64,000 nucleotides of DNA from Nocardia abscessus NBRC 100374 (GCF_000308455.1 NZ_BAFP01000109.1:1-64000); one strand, 5' to 3'; shown: positions 15,547 through 24,496, counted from the stretch's first letter. Made by a program: numbers and translations. Notes: generated by a model from the letters alone, not told the origin.

Positions 15547-15554
15547 ACAGCGCG

Positions 15555-15599
15555 AAAGGCCCGCTCACCCACCGTGTTCCGGTGCGTGAGCGGGCCTTT
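15555..15599. terminator. Strong hairpin between convergent genes
   Basis: AAAGGCCCGCTCAC (15555-15568) pairs perfectly with GTGAGCGGGCCTTT (15586-15599). The 17-nt loop carries a smaller CACCG/CGGTG hairpin. The A and T ends make it usable in both directions. It closes the PKS operon on the plus strand and the DoxX gene on the minus strand. Confidence 0.85.
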
Positions 15600-15607
15600 T
15601 GCCGTAC

Positions 15608-16045
15608 TCAGCCGACGATGACGGCCACGCAGGCGGCGATGAAGAGGACCTGAACCAGCGCCCGCAGCGGCAGGGGCATGGTCTTGATGCCCAAGTCGGC
15701 GCGAGCCGCGCGGACGTTCGCGGGGAACAGCACCACCAGCAGCGCGATCAGGCAAGCCGCGGCCAGGTCGGCCGTCGCCGGGATCAACAGGCCGATGGCG
15801 CCCGCCAGTTCCAGTACGCCGGTCAGCGTCACCAGGGCGGGGGCGTTCGGCAGCCGCGGCGGCACCATGGCGATCAACGCGTCGCGGCGCGGCTGGAGGA
15901 AGTGCGCGCTCGAGGTGAGGACGAGCATCGCGGCCAGGCCGAGTGCGGTCGCGTGCGCCCACGAATCGAGCCAGTCGTTGCCGATCAGCCAGCCGATGAG
16001 GCGAGCGAGCGCGGTGACGGCGGCGAGGACGACCAGCGGTGCCAT
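15608..16045 (-). CDS. DoxX-like small membrane protein
   Basis: The product is 145 residues with four membrane segments. DoxX-family features are the ALGLAAMLVLTSSAHFLQPRRDALIAMVPP motif, GVLELAGAIGLLIP and FPANVRAA. I chose ATG 16045 because AGGAG lies 7 nt upstream, although an in-frame start exists 27 nt earlier. A consensus-like leftward promoter and a palindrome lie directly upstream, and the divergent TetR gene is the obvious regulator. DoxX-like proteins have been linked to redox and thiol stress in actinobacteria, but this member has no assigned function. Confidence 0.85.
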   Translation of the reverse strand: MAPLVVLAAVTALARLIGWLIGNDWLDSWAHATALGLAAMLVLTSSAHFLQPRRDALIAMVPPRLPNAPALVTLTGVLELAGAIGLLIPATADLAAACLIALLVVLFPANVRAARADLGIKTMPLPLRALVQVLFIAACVAVIVG

Positions 16046-16071
16046 CGGAATCTCCTGGGGAACGGCGAGCA

Positions 16072-16116
16072 AATCTTGACAGTGGAAAGATTAGAACCGA
16101 GGCATGAACTTGTCAA
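16072..16116 (-). promoter_or_regulatory. Promoter of the doxX-like gene with overlapping operator
   Basis: Read leftward, TTGACA (16116-16111) and TAATCT (16093-16088) are separated by exactly 17 nt. The inverted repeat AATCTT (16072-16077) / AAGATT (16087-16092) covers the -10 box and probable start point, the position expected for a TetR repressor. The divergent TetR gene begins about 30 nt away. Confidence 0.6.
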
Positions 16117-16144
16117 TGTCTAGATGATCGGCCACCATCGAGAG

Positions 16145-16714
16145 ATGGCGAAGGACAGCTACCACCACGGAGACCTCCGCGCGGCGCTGCTCACCGCCGC
16201 CGCCGAGCGGATCGCCACCGACGGCGTCGACGCGCTCTCGCTGCGCAACCTGGCCCGGCACGCGGGCGTCTCGCACGCCGCGCCCGCCCATCACTTCGGT
16301 GATCGAGCCGGTCTGCTCACCGCGCTTGCCACCGAGGGCTTCGACCTGCTGGCCGAGCAGCTCGCGCGGGCGGGCGCGGATTTCCGCGAAGTCGCGGTGG
16401 CGTACATTCGCTTCGCGCGCGAGCATCCCGGACACTTCGACGTGATGTTCCGGCACAACCTGTTGCACGCGGAGGACGCGACATTGCGGGCCGCGCGGGA
16501 TCGTTCCGCGGCGGCGCTGCGCTCCGGGGTCTCGGACATCGAACCGGGCCGCAGCCACGACCGTCAGCGGGCGACGCAACTCGCCGCATGGTCGCTGGTG
16601 CACGGCTTCGCTTCGCTGTGGCGCGAAGGGGCACTGCATAATTCGTCACTGGCCGACGATCACGATCCGGAGGCCTTGGCCCGCAAGATGTTGTCCACCA
16701 TCCGGTTCGACTGA
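16145..16714 (+). CDS. TetR-family regulator of the divergent doxX-like gene
   Basis: The product is 189 residues from ATG 16145 (MAKDSYHHG); an in-frame ATG at 16124 would add seven. It has the compact TetR helix-turn-helix, YHHGDLRAALLTAAAERI then LSLRNLARHAGVSHAAPAHHFGDRAGLLTALA. This form, with H/PxHHFxD in the recognition region, is typical of the TetR subgroup with a WHG C-terminal domain, whose pattern is seen as AWSLVHGFASLW. Divergent arrangement with the DoxX-like gene and a palindrome over its -10 box suggest that it represses that gene and perhaps itself. Confidence 0.88.
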   Translation: MAKDSYHHGDLRAALLTAAAERIATDGVDALSLRNLARHAGVSHAAPAHHFGDRAGLLTALATEGFDLLAEQLARAGADFREVAVAYIRFAREHPGHFDVMFRHNLLHAEDATLRAARDRSAAALRSGVSDIEPGRSHDRQRATQLAAWSLVHGFASLWREGALHNSSLADDHDPEALARKMLSTIRFD

Positions 16715-16799
16715 CCGGAAACCGGCTTGCACCGAGCCGCCGCCGTGCTATCCAGAGACCCGGAAGGAGCGGGCGGCCATTCCCCGGCTGCCACGACAC

Positions 16800-17171
16800 A
16801 TGGACATCCACGCCTACCCGACCGAGGCGACCACACCGGTGGACCTGACCGAGGCACACCGGATCGTCGGCCACCACCTCACCAACGGTGATTACGCCGA
16901 ACGCGGAATCACCTACTCGATAAGAGAATTCGACACCTGCTTCGTCGCCCTCGCCGCCTTTCCCCGCCCGCCGCAGGCCGACCCGGACAGCCCGCAGGTC
17001 GTCGTCGGCGGTTCGGTCTGCGTGATCGACAAGCCCACCGGCGCGGTCTCCTACTGGCCGACCTACCCGGCCGACCTGGTCGCCGATCAGTACACGACCG
17101 CACTCGAGGACGGACGCCTGATCATCGAGGACGGCTGGCCGGAGGACGACGAACAGCCCGGCTCCGCTTGA
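16800..17171 (+). CDS. Small acidic protein, possibly YrhB/Imm35-like
   Basis: The product is 123 residues, acidic, with no signal peptide or membrane segment. The central pattern GGSVCVIDKPTGAVSYWPTYPADLVADQY resembles the YrhB/Imm35-like fold, in which a beta-hairpin ends in VDKxTG and a Trp/Tyr-rich turn. Many such small proteins are immunity partners of polymorphic toxins, but no toxin gene is adjacent. The ORF is followed 143 nt later by the TPR protein. Assignment is tentative; the gene itself is supported by codon composition and a clean frame. Confidence 0.55.
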   Translation: MDIHAYPTEATTPVDLTEAHRIVGHHLTNGDYAERGITYSIREFDTCFVALAAFPRPPQADPDSPQVVVGGSVCVIDKPTGAVSYWPTYPADLVADQYTTALEDGRLIIEDGWPEDDEQPGSA

Positions 17172-17314
17172 CCGATCCGCCGATCGGGCATCCCGCGCCG
17201 CAACGCGCGACGACCACGCCGATGGTGCGATCCCGCACGGCGCCGGCCCACACTTGTCGGACCCTACTGTTAGCGTCGGAGTCGGCTCGCTCACGGAAAC
17301 CATTGGGGGATGGC

Positions 17315-19837
17315 ATGTTCGAAGATCCGCTCACCGAAGGCGCCGGACCGGCCCCGACCGAGCATCCCCCCACCGCTTCGGGGCCGAGTGATCCGCTTCG
17401 CGACTGGCACGAAACCGGTCCGGACGGAGTGTCCGAAGCCGACCTGCGCCGCGCCATCGCACTGGCGACCCTGCTCGGCGCGGAGGACGCCGCCGAGGCG
17501 GACCGGCTGATGGCAGTGGTCCTCGGGAATGGACTCGACACGGCCGCCGACCGCACGGCGGTCGCTCAGTGGCTGCATACCCACTGTCCGGGTGACCGGT
17601 ATCTCAATCCTCCGCCCGGCCCGCTCGGCGGTCAGGCGCTGCGCGCGGAGGACGACGAGGGGGTGCGACTGCTGGCCGACAGCGTGCACAGCGCCTCTCC
17701 CCGGCAACGTGAGCGATGTTTCGCAGCCCTCACCCGGTTCTGCGCGGACGACGAACACGTCAGGTCCACTGCCGAGAACTATCTCGCCGCACATCACCGC
17801 CGGTTGGTCGAGTACGTGGCGAATCCCGCGAACAGCTCGGAACCTCCGGAGCGTGGCGCGCTTCTCGGCACGATCGCCCGCTTCCTCCTGTGCGCGGTAC
17901 CCGCGGCAGCAGGGCTCGAAGCGGAGAACACGCGCGAACTATCGCTGTCCTTCCTCGCGATAGGCGACCTCGCTCGCGCCGAGGGAGATGCCGCGACGGC
18001 CGGGCGACTGTACCGCCGCGCTTTTCTCCTCGTCCTCGATGACGGGTTCGACGGCCGAGCCGCCGAAGAATCGTTGCCCGACGGTGAGCCTGCCCCGGGT
18101 GCGAGTGGGCCCGCCGAAGCCAGGCGCCTGTACCGTCGCTCGGTCGCGATCGGCGAACGCATCGCCACCGCGCAACCGGACAACCCGGCGTACCGCCGTG
18201 ATCTTTCGGTGTCCTACGGCAAACTGGCCGGTCTCGAACGAACAGCGGGAGACATCGATGCGGCCACCCGGTTGCATCACTGCGCATTGGCCCTGGTCGA
18301 GGAACTCGCGGCGGCCGAGCCCGCGAATCGTTCGTATCGCCGCGATCTCGCCGTCGTCAACGAGAAGGTGGGCGACCTCGCTCAGGCCACGGGCGAGACC
18401 GACAGAGCCGCGCACCATTATCGAGCCACGCTCCGGCTCACCGAGGAACTCGCCGCCGCGGAGCCCGGAGATCCGATCCACCGACGGGACCTTTCGGTGT
18501 CCTACAACAAGATGGGCAGTCTCGCGTCGGACACCGGTGACGTCGCCGAGGCGGCGCGGCTGCACCAGCTCGCGCTCGCCGTGACCCGAGACCTGGTCGA
18601 TGCCGAGCCGGACAACTTGCAGTACCGTCGCGATCTGTCGATCTGCTACGACAAACTCGCCGGACTAGCCCGAGCCGGCGGCGATCTGGCGGAGGCGATC
18701 CGGCTGTATCGGCGCTCGGTCGAGCTGACCGAAACGCTCGTCGCGGCCGAACCGTCCGATCCGGGGTTCCGGCGGGATCTCTCGGTCAGCGTGGACCGTC
18801 TGGCCGGAGTGATCCGCGCGCACGGCGACCCGCACGAGGCGATCCGGCATTATCACCGCGCCCTGGCCATTACGGAGGAACTCCTCGCCGCCGACCCCAC
18901 CAATCCTCAGTACCGCCGCGACCTCGTCGTCACGTGCAATGTGCTGGGTGACATCGCCAGGGAATGGCGCGACTTCGACGAAGCGGCCCGGTTCTATCGA
19001 CGTGCGCTGGACTGCACGGAGGAGCTGGCCGCCGCCGCGCCCGGCAACCTGCAGTACCGCCGCGACCTTCTGATCGTCCACGACGCACTCGGTTCGCTGG
19101 CGATCGATCAGGGCGACCACGATGCGGCAGCGACGCACTGCGGTCGCTCCCTGGTGCTCTCGAAAAAACTCACCGCCGCCGACCCCACAAACCTGCGGTA
19201 TCGACGCGACCTGCTCTTGGCCTACAACGCTCTGGGCAAAATAGCAGTCGCCCAGGGAGATTCCGACGAGGCGACGCGATTGTTCGAGCACGCCACGGCG
19301 ATCGCCACGAGCCTGGTGGAGGCCGCGCCGGACAACCGCTCCTTCAGCAGAGATCTCTCGTTCTGCTACCACAAGCTGGGCGACACCGCCCGTGCCCGAT
19401 ACGATCTCGCCGGAGCCGAGCGCGCCTACCACAACGCTCTGGCCATCGATCTCGCGCTGGTGGAGGCCGCGCCTTCGAACCTCTCCTACCGCCGCGACCT
19501 CTCCCTCACCTACGACCGGCTCGGCACGCTGGCGCGTTCGCACGGGGACCACTACGCGGCGCGCGATTGGTACCACCGCTCGGCCGACCTCGCCGAGGAA
19601 TTGGCAGCCGCGGACCCCGGCAACCTCGGCTATCACCGCGATCTCCTCTCCTGCTGCGACAAACAGGGCAGCCTCGCACGCGATACCGGAGATCGCACTG
19701 CCGCTGCCCAGCACTTTCGCCGCGGCCTGGCCATCGCCGACCATCTGGTCCGATCGGCGCCCGCCGACCTCGGCTATCAGCGCGATCTGGCCCTGATGTA
19801 CGAGCGCCTCGCCGACTTGGCGGGCGGCATCCGATGA
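17315..19837 (+). CDS. Large TPR-like repeat protein (eleven 48-residue repeats)
   Basis: The product is 840 residues from ATG 17315, with GGGGGA about 5 nt upstream. The N-terminal 290 residues are helical and unassigned. From nt 18190 onward the sequence is built of eleven consecutive 48-residue units plus a half unit, each starting YRRDLSVSY.KLAGLA and ending EELAAAEPxNxx, giving a 144-nt period. The pattern of conserved small and aromatic residues is that of TPR helix pairs with an extended 48-residue spacing rather than the canonical 34. There is no enzymatic domain, signal peptide or membrane segment. It is probably a scaffold or protein-interaction platform. Partner unknown. Confidence 0.85.
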   Translation: MFEDPLTEGAGPAPTEHPPTASGPSDPLRDWHETGPDGVSEADLRRAIALATLLGAEDAAEADRLMAVVLGNGLDTAADRTAVAQWLHTHCPGDRYLNPPPGPLGGQALRAEDDEGVRLLADSVHSASPRQRERCFAALTRFCADDEHVRSTAENYLAAHHRRLVEYVANPANSSEPPERGALLGTIARFLLCAVPAAAGLEAENTRELSLSFLAIGDLARAEGDAATAGRLYRRAFLLVLDDGFDGRAAEESLPDGEPAPGASGPAEARRLYRRSVAIGERIATAQPDNPAYRRDLSVSYGKLAGLERTAGDIDAATRLHHCALALVEELAAAEPANRSYRRDLAVVNEKVGDLAQATGETDRAAHHYRATLRLTEELAAAEPGDPIHRRDLSVSYNKMGSLASDTGDVAEAARLHQLALAVTRDLVDAEPDNLQYRRDLSICYDKLAGLARAGGDLAEAIRLYRRSVELTETLVAAEPSDPGFRRDLSVSVDRLAGVIRAHGDPHEAIRHYHRALAITEELLAADPTNPQYRRDLVVTCNVLGDIAREWRDFDEAARFYRRALDCTEELAAAAPGNLQYRRDLLIVHDALGSLAIDQGDHDAAATHCGRSLVLSKKLTAADPTNLRYRRDLLLAYNALGKIAVAQGDSDEATRLFEHATAIATSLVEAAPDNRSFSRDLSFCYHKLGDTARARYDLAGAERAYHNALAIDLALVEAAPSNLSYRRDLSLTYDRLGTLARSHGDHYAARDWYHRSADLAEELAAADPGNLGYHRDLLSCCDKQGSLARDTGDRTAAAQHFRRGLAIADHLVRSAPADLGYQRDLALMYERLADLAGGIR
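18190..19800 (+). repeat. 144-nt coding tandem repeat array
   Basis: Eleven units of 48 codons, each encoding the same helix-pair pattern, with diverged DNA sequence. The repeat is clear at protein level (a YRRDL or variant at each unit start) and has constant length with no indels between units. Confidence 0.8.
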
Positions 19838-19900
19838 AGTGAGCGGGGCATACACGGCCTCGGTGACCATCTGGTCCGCCACCGACTGAACGCTTCCGGT

Positions 19901-21235
19901 TCAGAACGCGGGTTGGGCGGGGAGGTCCGGCTCGGGGGTGGGGTCGCCCGCGTCGGGGACCTCGGTGCCGCGCAGTGAGGTTCCGGCGGTTTCGCGCAGG
20001 TAGTTCCAAGCGACCAGGCCGATCAGGGACGCGCCGACCATGTAGAGGGCGGGGAACAGTGCCCAGCCGGTGGCATCGATGACGGCCTCGTTGATCAGCG
20101 GGGCGGTACCGCCGAAGACCGCGGTGGAGACGTTGTAGGCCAGCGCGAAGCCCGCGTAGCGGACGTGGGTCGGGAAGATGGCGGGGAACGTGGAGCTGAT
20201 GGTGGAAAGCTGCGGCACGTAGAGCAGTCCGAGCACGACGAAGCCGAAAATGGCCCACGCCGTGCCCTGACCCATCAGCCAATACATCGGCACCGCGAGC
20301 ACGGTGAGGCCGATCAGCGAGAACAACCACATCGGGCGGCGGCCCACACTGTCGGACAGCCGGCCGAAGAACGGCAGCACCAGCATCATCACCAGCTGAC
20401 CGACCAGCATCATCGCGGTGGTGGCCGACTCGCCCATACCGATGGTGTTCTGCAAATAGGTGGGCTGGTAGGTCAGCAGCGTGTAGTTGACCACGTTGAG
20501 CGCGACCACCAGTCCGGCCAGCGTGAGGGTCTCGCGCCGGTAGGTGGTCAGCACCTCGCGCAGGCCGCCGGGCGGACGCTTGTGCTCGGCGACTTCGGTG
20601 AACACCGGGCTCTCCTCCAGCCTGGCCCGCAGGTACCAACCGGTCAGGCCGAGCGGGATGGCGATCAGGAACGGGATGCGCCAACCCCAGTCGTGCATGG
20701 TGCCCGAACCGAGTGCGAGCTGGCAGGCCAGCACGGTCGCGGAGCCGCCGACGAAGCCCGCGAGCGTGCCGAATTCCAGGAAGCTGCCGAGGAAACCGCG
20801 CTTACGGTCGGTGGCGCACTCGGCCAGATACGTCGCGGCTCCGCCGTATTCGCCGCCGGTCGAGAAGCCCTGCACCACGCGCAACAGGATGAGCAGGATC
20901 GGGGCGAGTACACCGACCGACGCGTGGGTGGGCAGCAGGCCGATGGCGCCGGTCGCGGCGGCCATGAGCAGAATCGTGGTGGCCAGCACGGCTTTACGGC
21001 CGACGCGGTCACCGAGCGGTCCCCACACCATGCCGCCGAGCGGCCGGAGTACGAACGAGATGGCGAAGCCGAGCATGGTGCCGAGCGTGCCCAGTTCCCC
21101 GGGGAAGAAGGCGTCGGTGAGATACGTCGCGGTGGCTGCGTAGACGCCGTAGTCGAACCATTCGGTCGCGTTGCCCATGGCGGAGGCCGCCACGGAACGC
21201 CGCAGCGGGAAACTCTCCGAAGTCCGGTCGGTCAC
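19901..21235 (-). CDS. MFS transporter of the metabolite:H+ symporter (MHS/ProP-like) family
   Basis: The product is 444 residues with twelve predicted membrane segments. MHS hallmarks are SAMGNATEWFDYGVYAATATYL at the start, GDRVGRKAVL between helices 2 and 3, and VVQGFSTGGEYGGAATYLAE in helix 4. Family members import osmolytes, dicarboxylates or aromatic acids. GTG 21235 has GGAGAGG 8 nt upstream; a GTG at 21280 would add 15 residues. It lies downstream of, and in the same direction as, the gamma-glutamyl-amine operon, so amine or amino-acid import is a reasonable guess. A 320-nt gap with a CRP-type site separates it from that operon, suggesting its own promoter. Confidence 0.87.
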   Translation of the reverse strand: MTDRTSESFPLRRSVAASAMGNATEWFDYGVYAATATYLTDAFFPGELGTLGTMLGFAISFVLRPLGGMVWGPLGDRVGRKAVLATTILLMAAATGAIGLLPTHASVGVLAPILLILLRVVQGFSTGGEYGGAATYLAECATDRKRGFLGSFLEFGTLAGFVGGSATVLACQLALGSGTMHDWGWRIPFLIAIPLGLTGWYLRARLEESPVFTEVAEHKRPPGGLREVLTTYRRETLTLAGLVVALNVVNYTLLTYQPTYLQNTIGMGESATTAMMLVGQLVMMLVLPFFGRLSDSVGRRPMWLFSLIGLTVLAVPMYWLMGQGTAWAIFGFVVLGLLYVPQLSTISSTFPAIFPTHVRYAGFALAYNVSTAVFGGTAPLINEAVIDATGWALFPALYMVGASLIGLVAWNYLRETAGTSLRGTEVPDAGDPTPEPDLPAQPAF

Positions 21236-21280
21236 GTGCACGTCCTCTCCAGCCCGTCCACGGACCTCGATTCGATCCAC

Positions 21281-21600
21281 CTGCGATCCCTACAACCGCA
21301 GGTGTGGCACGAAACAGACCGATACCCGGAATTCCCGCGCAGCAAACAGTCACCGTCCCGGGGACTCGCGGATACGCCCGCCCTGACCTGCGCCTACCGA
21401 CCAATTGTGAAGCCGGTCACACTACTCGGCGACGACTACCGCCTCCGCGAGCGAATACAGCCGCGTACCGGCGGGATTCGTAGCGCGACGCCCTCGGTCG
21501 ATCGCACCCGCGCGCATGACGGCGATACCGGCCACGGACCGGAATCGTGGTGCGCGACATGGCGGCGCGCGGTGGGGAGCACCGGAATGGGCCCGCTGTC
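21281..21600. other. Intergenic region upstream of the MHS transporter
   Basis: A 320-nt stretch without a convincing coding frame. It probably carries the transporter promoter; its one clear landmark is the CRP/FNR-type palindrome at 21406-21421. Confidence 0.45.
21406..21421. promoter_or_regulatory. CRP-type palindrome TGTGA-N6-TCACA
   Basis: TGTGAAGCCGGTCACA is a perfect match to the enterobacterial CRP core and fits the GTG...CAC pattern described for mycobacterial CRP (Rv3676). It is 171-186 nt upstream of the transporter start, so catabolite-type control of import is possible. Binding is not shown. Confidence 0.45.
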
Positions 21601-22365
21601 CTACAGGGGCGTCACGTACGCGCCCGCGATGCCCCCGTCGACCAGGAACTGCGACGCGGTGATGAACGAGGAATCGTCGCTGGCGAGGAACGCGACGGCG
21701 GCGGCGATCTCCTCCGGTTCGGCGAAGCGGCCGAGCGGCACGTGCACCAAGCGCCGCGCGGCGCGTTCCGGGTCCTTGGCGAACAGTTCCCGCAGCAGCG
21801 GCGTGTTCACCGGGCCGGGGCACAACGCGTTCACCCGGATGCCGTTGCGGGCGAATTGCACTCCGAGTTCCCGGCTCATCGCCAGCACGCCGCCCTTGGA
21901 GGCGGTGTAGGAGATCTGCGAGGTCGCCGCGCCCAGCACCGCGACGAACGAGGCGGTGTTGATCACCGAACCCTTGCCGCGCTCGAGCATGTGCCCGATG
22001 GCGTATTTGCTGCACAGGTACACCGAGGTCAGATTGACCTCCTGCACGCGCCGCCAGGCATCGATGCCGGTGGTCAGGATCGAATCATCCTCCGGCGGTG
22101 AGATGCCCGCATTGTTGAACGCGATGTCCAATCCGCCCCAGGTGTCGACCGCGGTCTGGAACAGCGCCTCGACCTGGGCTTCGTCGGTGACGTCCACCTG
22201 CACGTAGCGCCCGCCGACCTCCTTGGCGGCCGCCTCGCCGGTCTCGGCGTCGATGTCCGCGACCACCACCTTGGCCCCCTCCGCCGCGAAACGACGAACC
22301 GTGGCCAGACCGATACCGCTCCCGCCGCCGGTGACCACGGCGACCCGATCCTGTAAGCGCTGCAA
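21601..22365 (-). CDS. Short-chain dehydrogenase/reductase of the amine operon
   Basis: The product is 254 residues. It has TGGGSGIG, the NNAG motif, a catalytic Tyr-Lys in SYTASKGG, and the C-terminal FLVDGGI typical of classical SDRs such as FabG-like or 2,3-diol dehydrogenases. I chose the TTG at 22365 because AGGAG lies 6 nt upstream and the product then begins LQRLQDRVAVVTGG as homologs usually do. A GTG at 22395 overlapping the ALDH stop would add ten residues. It follows the aldehyde dehydrogenase directly and may oxidise a hydroxyl intermediate of amine breakdown; the substrate is unknown. Confidence 0.85.
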   Translation of the reverse strand: MQRLQDRVAVVTGGGSGIGLATVRRFAAEGAKVVVADIDAETGEAAAKEVGGRYVQVDVTDEAQVEALFQTAVDTWGGLDIAFNNAGISPPEDDSILTTGIDAWRRVQEVNLTSVYLCSKYAIGHMLERGKGSVINTASFVAVLGAATSQISYTASKGGVLAMSRELGVQFARNGIRVNALCPGPVNTPLLRELFAKDPERAARRLVHVPLGRFAEPEEIAAAVAFLASDDSSFITASQFLVDGGIAGAYVTPL

Positions 22366-22391
22366 CGTATCTCCTGTCGGATGTGGTGGTG

Positions 22392-23753
22392 TCACTGGGT
22401 GGCGAGGAAGACGTTCTTGGTCTCGGTGAAGGCGAGCGCGGCGTCCGGTCCGAGTTCACGCCCCAGCCCGGACTGCTTGAAACCGCCGAACGGCGTCCAA
22501 TACCGCACCGAAGAATGCGAGTTCACCGACAGATTGCCCGCCTCCACGCCGCGGGCCACGCGCAGCGCCCGGCCGACGTCCCTGGTCCAGATCGAGCCGG
22601 ACAGACCGTAATTCGTGTCGTTGGCGATGCGCAGCGCGTCGGCCTCGTCGTCGAACGGCAGCACCGCGACCACCGGACCGAACACCTCCTCGGTGAGGAC
22701 CCGCTCGGTGGGGCCGCCGGGCAGCACCACCGTCGGCGGGTACCAGAAGCCCGGTCCATCGGGCGCGCTGCCGGTGAACGCCACTTTCGTCGACGGCTGC
22801 ACGAACTCGGCGACGCGCTCCCGGTGCGCGGCGGAGATGAGCGGCCCCATCTCGGTGGATTCGTCGGACGGGTCGCCGACTCGCACGCCGTGCACCGCGG
22901 GCTCGAGCAGTTCGAGGAATCGGTCGAAGACGCTGCGCTGCACCAGGATTCGCGATCGGGCACAGCAGTCCTGCCCGGCGTTGTCGAAGACGCCGTAGGG
23001 CGCGGTGGCCGCCGCCTGTTCCAGGTCGGCGTCGGCGAACACGATGTTCGCGCTCTTGCCGCCCAGTTCCAGCGTCACCCGCTTCACCTGGCGCGCGCAG
23101 CCCGCCATGATCTGCGTGCCCACCTCGGTGGAACCGGTGAACACCACCTTGCGCACGGCGGGATGGGTGACGAAGCGCTGCCCCACCACCGAACCCTTGC
23201 CGGGCAATACCTGGAACACGCCGTCGGGCAGGCCCGCAGCGAGCGCGAGCTCACCGAGCCGCAGCGCGGTCAGGGGCGTGACCTCGGCGGGCTTGAGCAC
23301 CACCGTGTTGCCCGCGGCGAGCGCCGGTGCGAAGCCCCACGCCGCGATCGGCATCGGGAAGTTCCACGGCACGATCACCCCGACCACGCCGATCGGTTCG
23401 TGGAAGGTGATGTCGACCCCGCCCGCGACCGGGATCTGGTTGCCCAGCAGCCGCTCGGGCATGCCGGCCGCGTAATGCAGGACGTCGCGGACGTTGCCCG
23501 CCTCCCATCGTGCGTTGCCGATGGTGTGCCCGGCGTTGGCGACCTCGAGCCGGGCGAGGTGCTCCAGATCCGCGTCGACCGCTTCGGCGAACCGGCGCAG
23601 CAACCGGGCCCGATCACCCGGCGCCACCTCGCGCCACTCGTTGTACGCACGCTGCGCGCGGGCGATGGCCGCGTCGGTCTCCGCTTCTCCGACGAGCTCG
23701 ACGGTCGTGACCACCTGCTCGGTCGCCGGGTTGACCACCTGCGCTGTCGTCAC
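22392..23753 (-). CDS. NAD(P)+-dependent aldehyde dehydrogenase (PuuC-like)
   Basis: The product is 453 residues. ALDH signatures are PWNFPMPIAAWGFAPALAAGN, TGSTEVG for nucleotide binding, general base Glu in LELGGKSA and catalytic Cys263 in NAGQDCCA. The GTG start at 23753 overlaps the stop of the upstream hydrolase gene (GTGA). Placed after a gamma-glutamyl-amine ligase and hydrolase, it most likely oxidises gamma-glutamyl-aminoaldehyde or a related amino-aldehyde, as PuuC does. It is somewhat shorter than the usual 480-500 residues because the N-terminus is compact. Function by context is inference. Confidence 0.9.
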   Translation of the reverse strand: MTTAQVVNPATEQVVTTVELVGEAETDAAIARAQRAYNEWREVAPGDRARLLRRFAEAVDADLEHLARLEVANAGHTIGNARWEAGNVRDVLHYAAGMPERLLGNQIPVAGGVDITFHEPIGVVGVIVPWNFPMPIAAWGFAPALAAGNTVVLKPAEVTPLTALRLGELALAAGLPDGVFQVLPGKGSVVGQRFVTHPAVRKVVFTGSTEVGTQIMAGCARQVKRVTLELGGKSANIVFADADLEQAAATAPYGVFDNAGQDCCARSRILVQRSVFDRFLELLEPAVHGVRVGDPSDESTEMGPLISAAHRERVAEFVQPSTKVAFTGSAPDGPGFWYPPTVVLPGGPTERVLTEEVFGPVVAVLPFDDEADALRIANDTNYGLSGSIWTRDVGRALRVARGVEAGNLSVNSHSSVRYWTPFGGFKQSGLGRELGPDAALAFTETKNVFLATQ

Positions 23754-24496
23754 GAGTTCCGCTCCCTTCGATAGGTGTCGGCCGCCTCTACCAGCGCCCG
23801 GACCAACCGGCGATCGGCGGCGTCGGCCTCCGGATGCCATTGCACACCGACCAGGAACGAACCGTCGACGGACTCCGCGGCCTCGATCGTGCCGTCGGCG
23901 GCGTACGCGGTGACGGTCAGGACCTCGGCGAGCCGATCGATGGCCTGGTGATGGTGGCAGTGCACCTTCACCTCCGGACCGGCCAGTCGCGCGACCCGGC
24001 TGCCCGCGATCGTCAGCACCCGGGTGGCGCTGAATCCGCCCTCGACGCCGGAGTGCTCCTCGTGCCCGACGACGTCGGGCAGATGCGGGATCAACGTACC
24101 GCCGAGGGCCACGTTCGCCAGCTGAAGTCCGCGGCACACCGCGAAGATCGGCAGGCCCGCCGCCCTGGCCAGCTCGAACAGACCGAATTCCGATTCGTCG
24201 CGGTCCGGCCTGGTGTAGCCGGGCACCCCGGCCGAAGGGCCGCCGTAACGCAGGGGATCGATGTCCGCGCCGCCGGTCAGCACCAGCCCGTCGAGCCGCC
24301 GCACCAGCTCGGGACGCGCGACGCCCGCGGGCGGCAGCAACACCGGGATGCCGCCCGCGGCCGCCACCATGTCGACGTAGGCGTGCGGCAGGACCGCGCA
24401 CGGCAGGTCCCAGGCGTTGAAGCGGGCCTGCTCCACATAGGTGGGCAGGCCGATCACGGGACGGGCTCCCGCGACCTCAGAGTCGTTCGAAACCAC
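23750..24496 (-). CDS. Class I glutamine-amidotransferase-like gamma-glutamyl hydrolase (PuuD-like)
   Basis: The product is 248 residues. It belongs to the peptidase C26 / PuuD group: GLPTY at the N-terminus, LTGGADIDPLRYG, nucleophile Cys121 in FAVCRGLQ and the His-Glu part in GVQWHPEA. PuuD-type enzymes release GABA or another amino acid from gamma-glutamyl intermediates. The start is GTG 24496, inside the 3' end of the ligase gene, so the two are translationally coupled. With the ligase upstream and aldehyde dehydrogenase downstream it completes three steps of a gamma-glutamylation pathway. Confidence 0.9.
   Translation of the reverse strand: MVSNDSEVAGARPVIGLPTYVEQARFNAWDLPCAVLPHAYVDMVAAAGGIPVLLPPAGVARPELVRRLDGLVLTGGADIDPLRYGGPSAGVPGYTRPDRDESEFGLFELARAAGLPIFAVCRGLQLANVALGGTLIPHLPDVVGHEEHSGVEGGFSATRVLTIAGSRVARLAGPEVKVHCHHHQAIDRLAEVLTVTAYAADGTIEAAESVDGSFLVGVQWHPEADAADRRLVRALVEAADTYRRERNS

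Noticed and set aside
19886-19904. CTGAAC-N7-GTTCAG hairpin as terminator between the TPR and MHS genes
   Set aside because: Only 6 bp, no T-run, and it overlaps the transporter stop codon.
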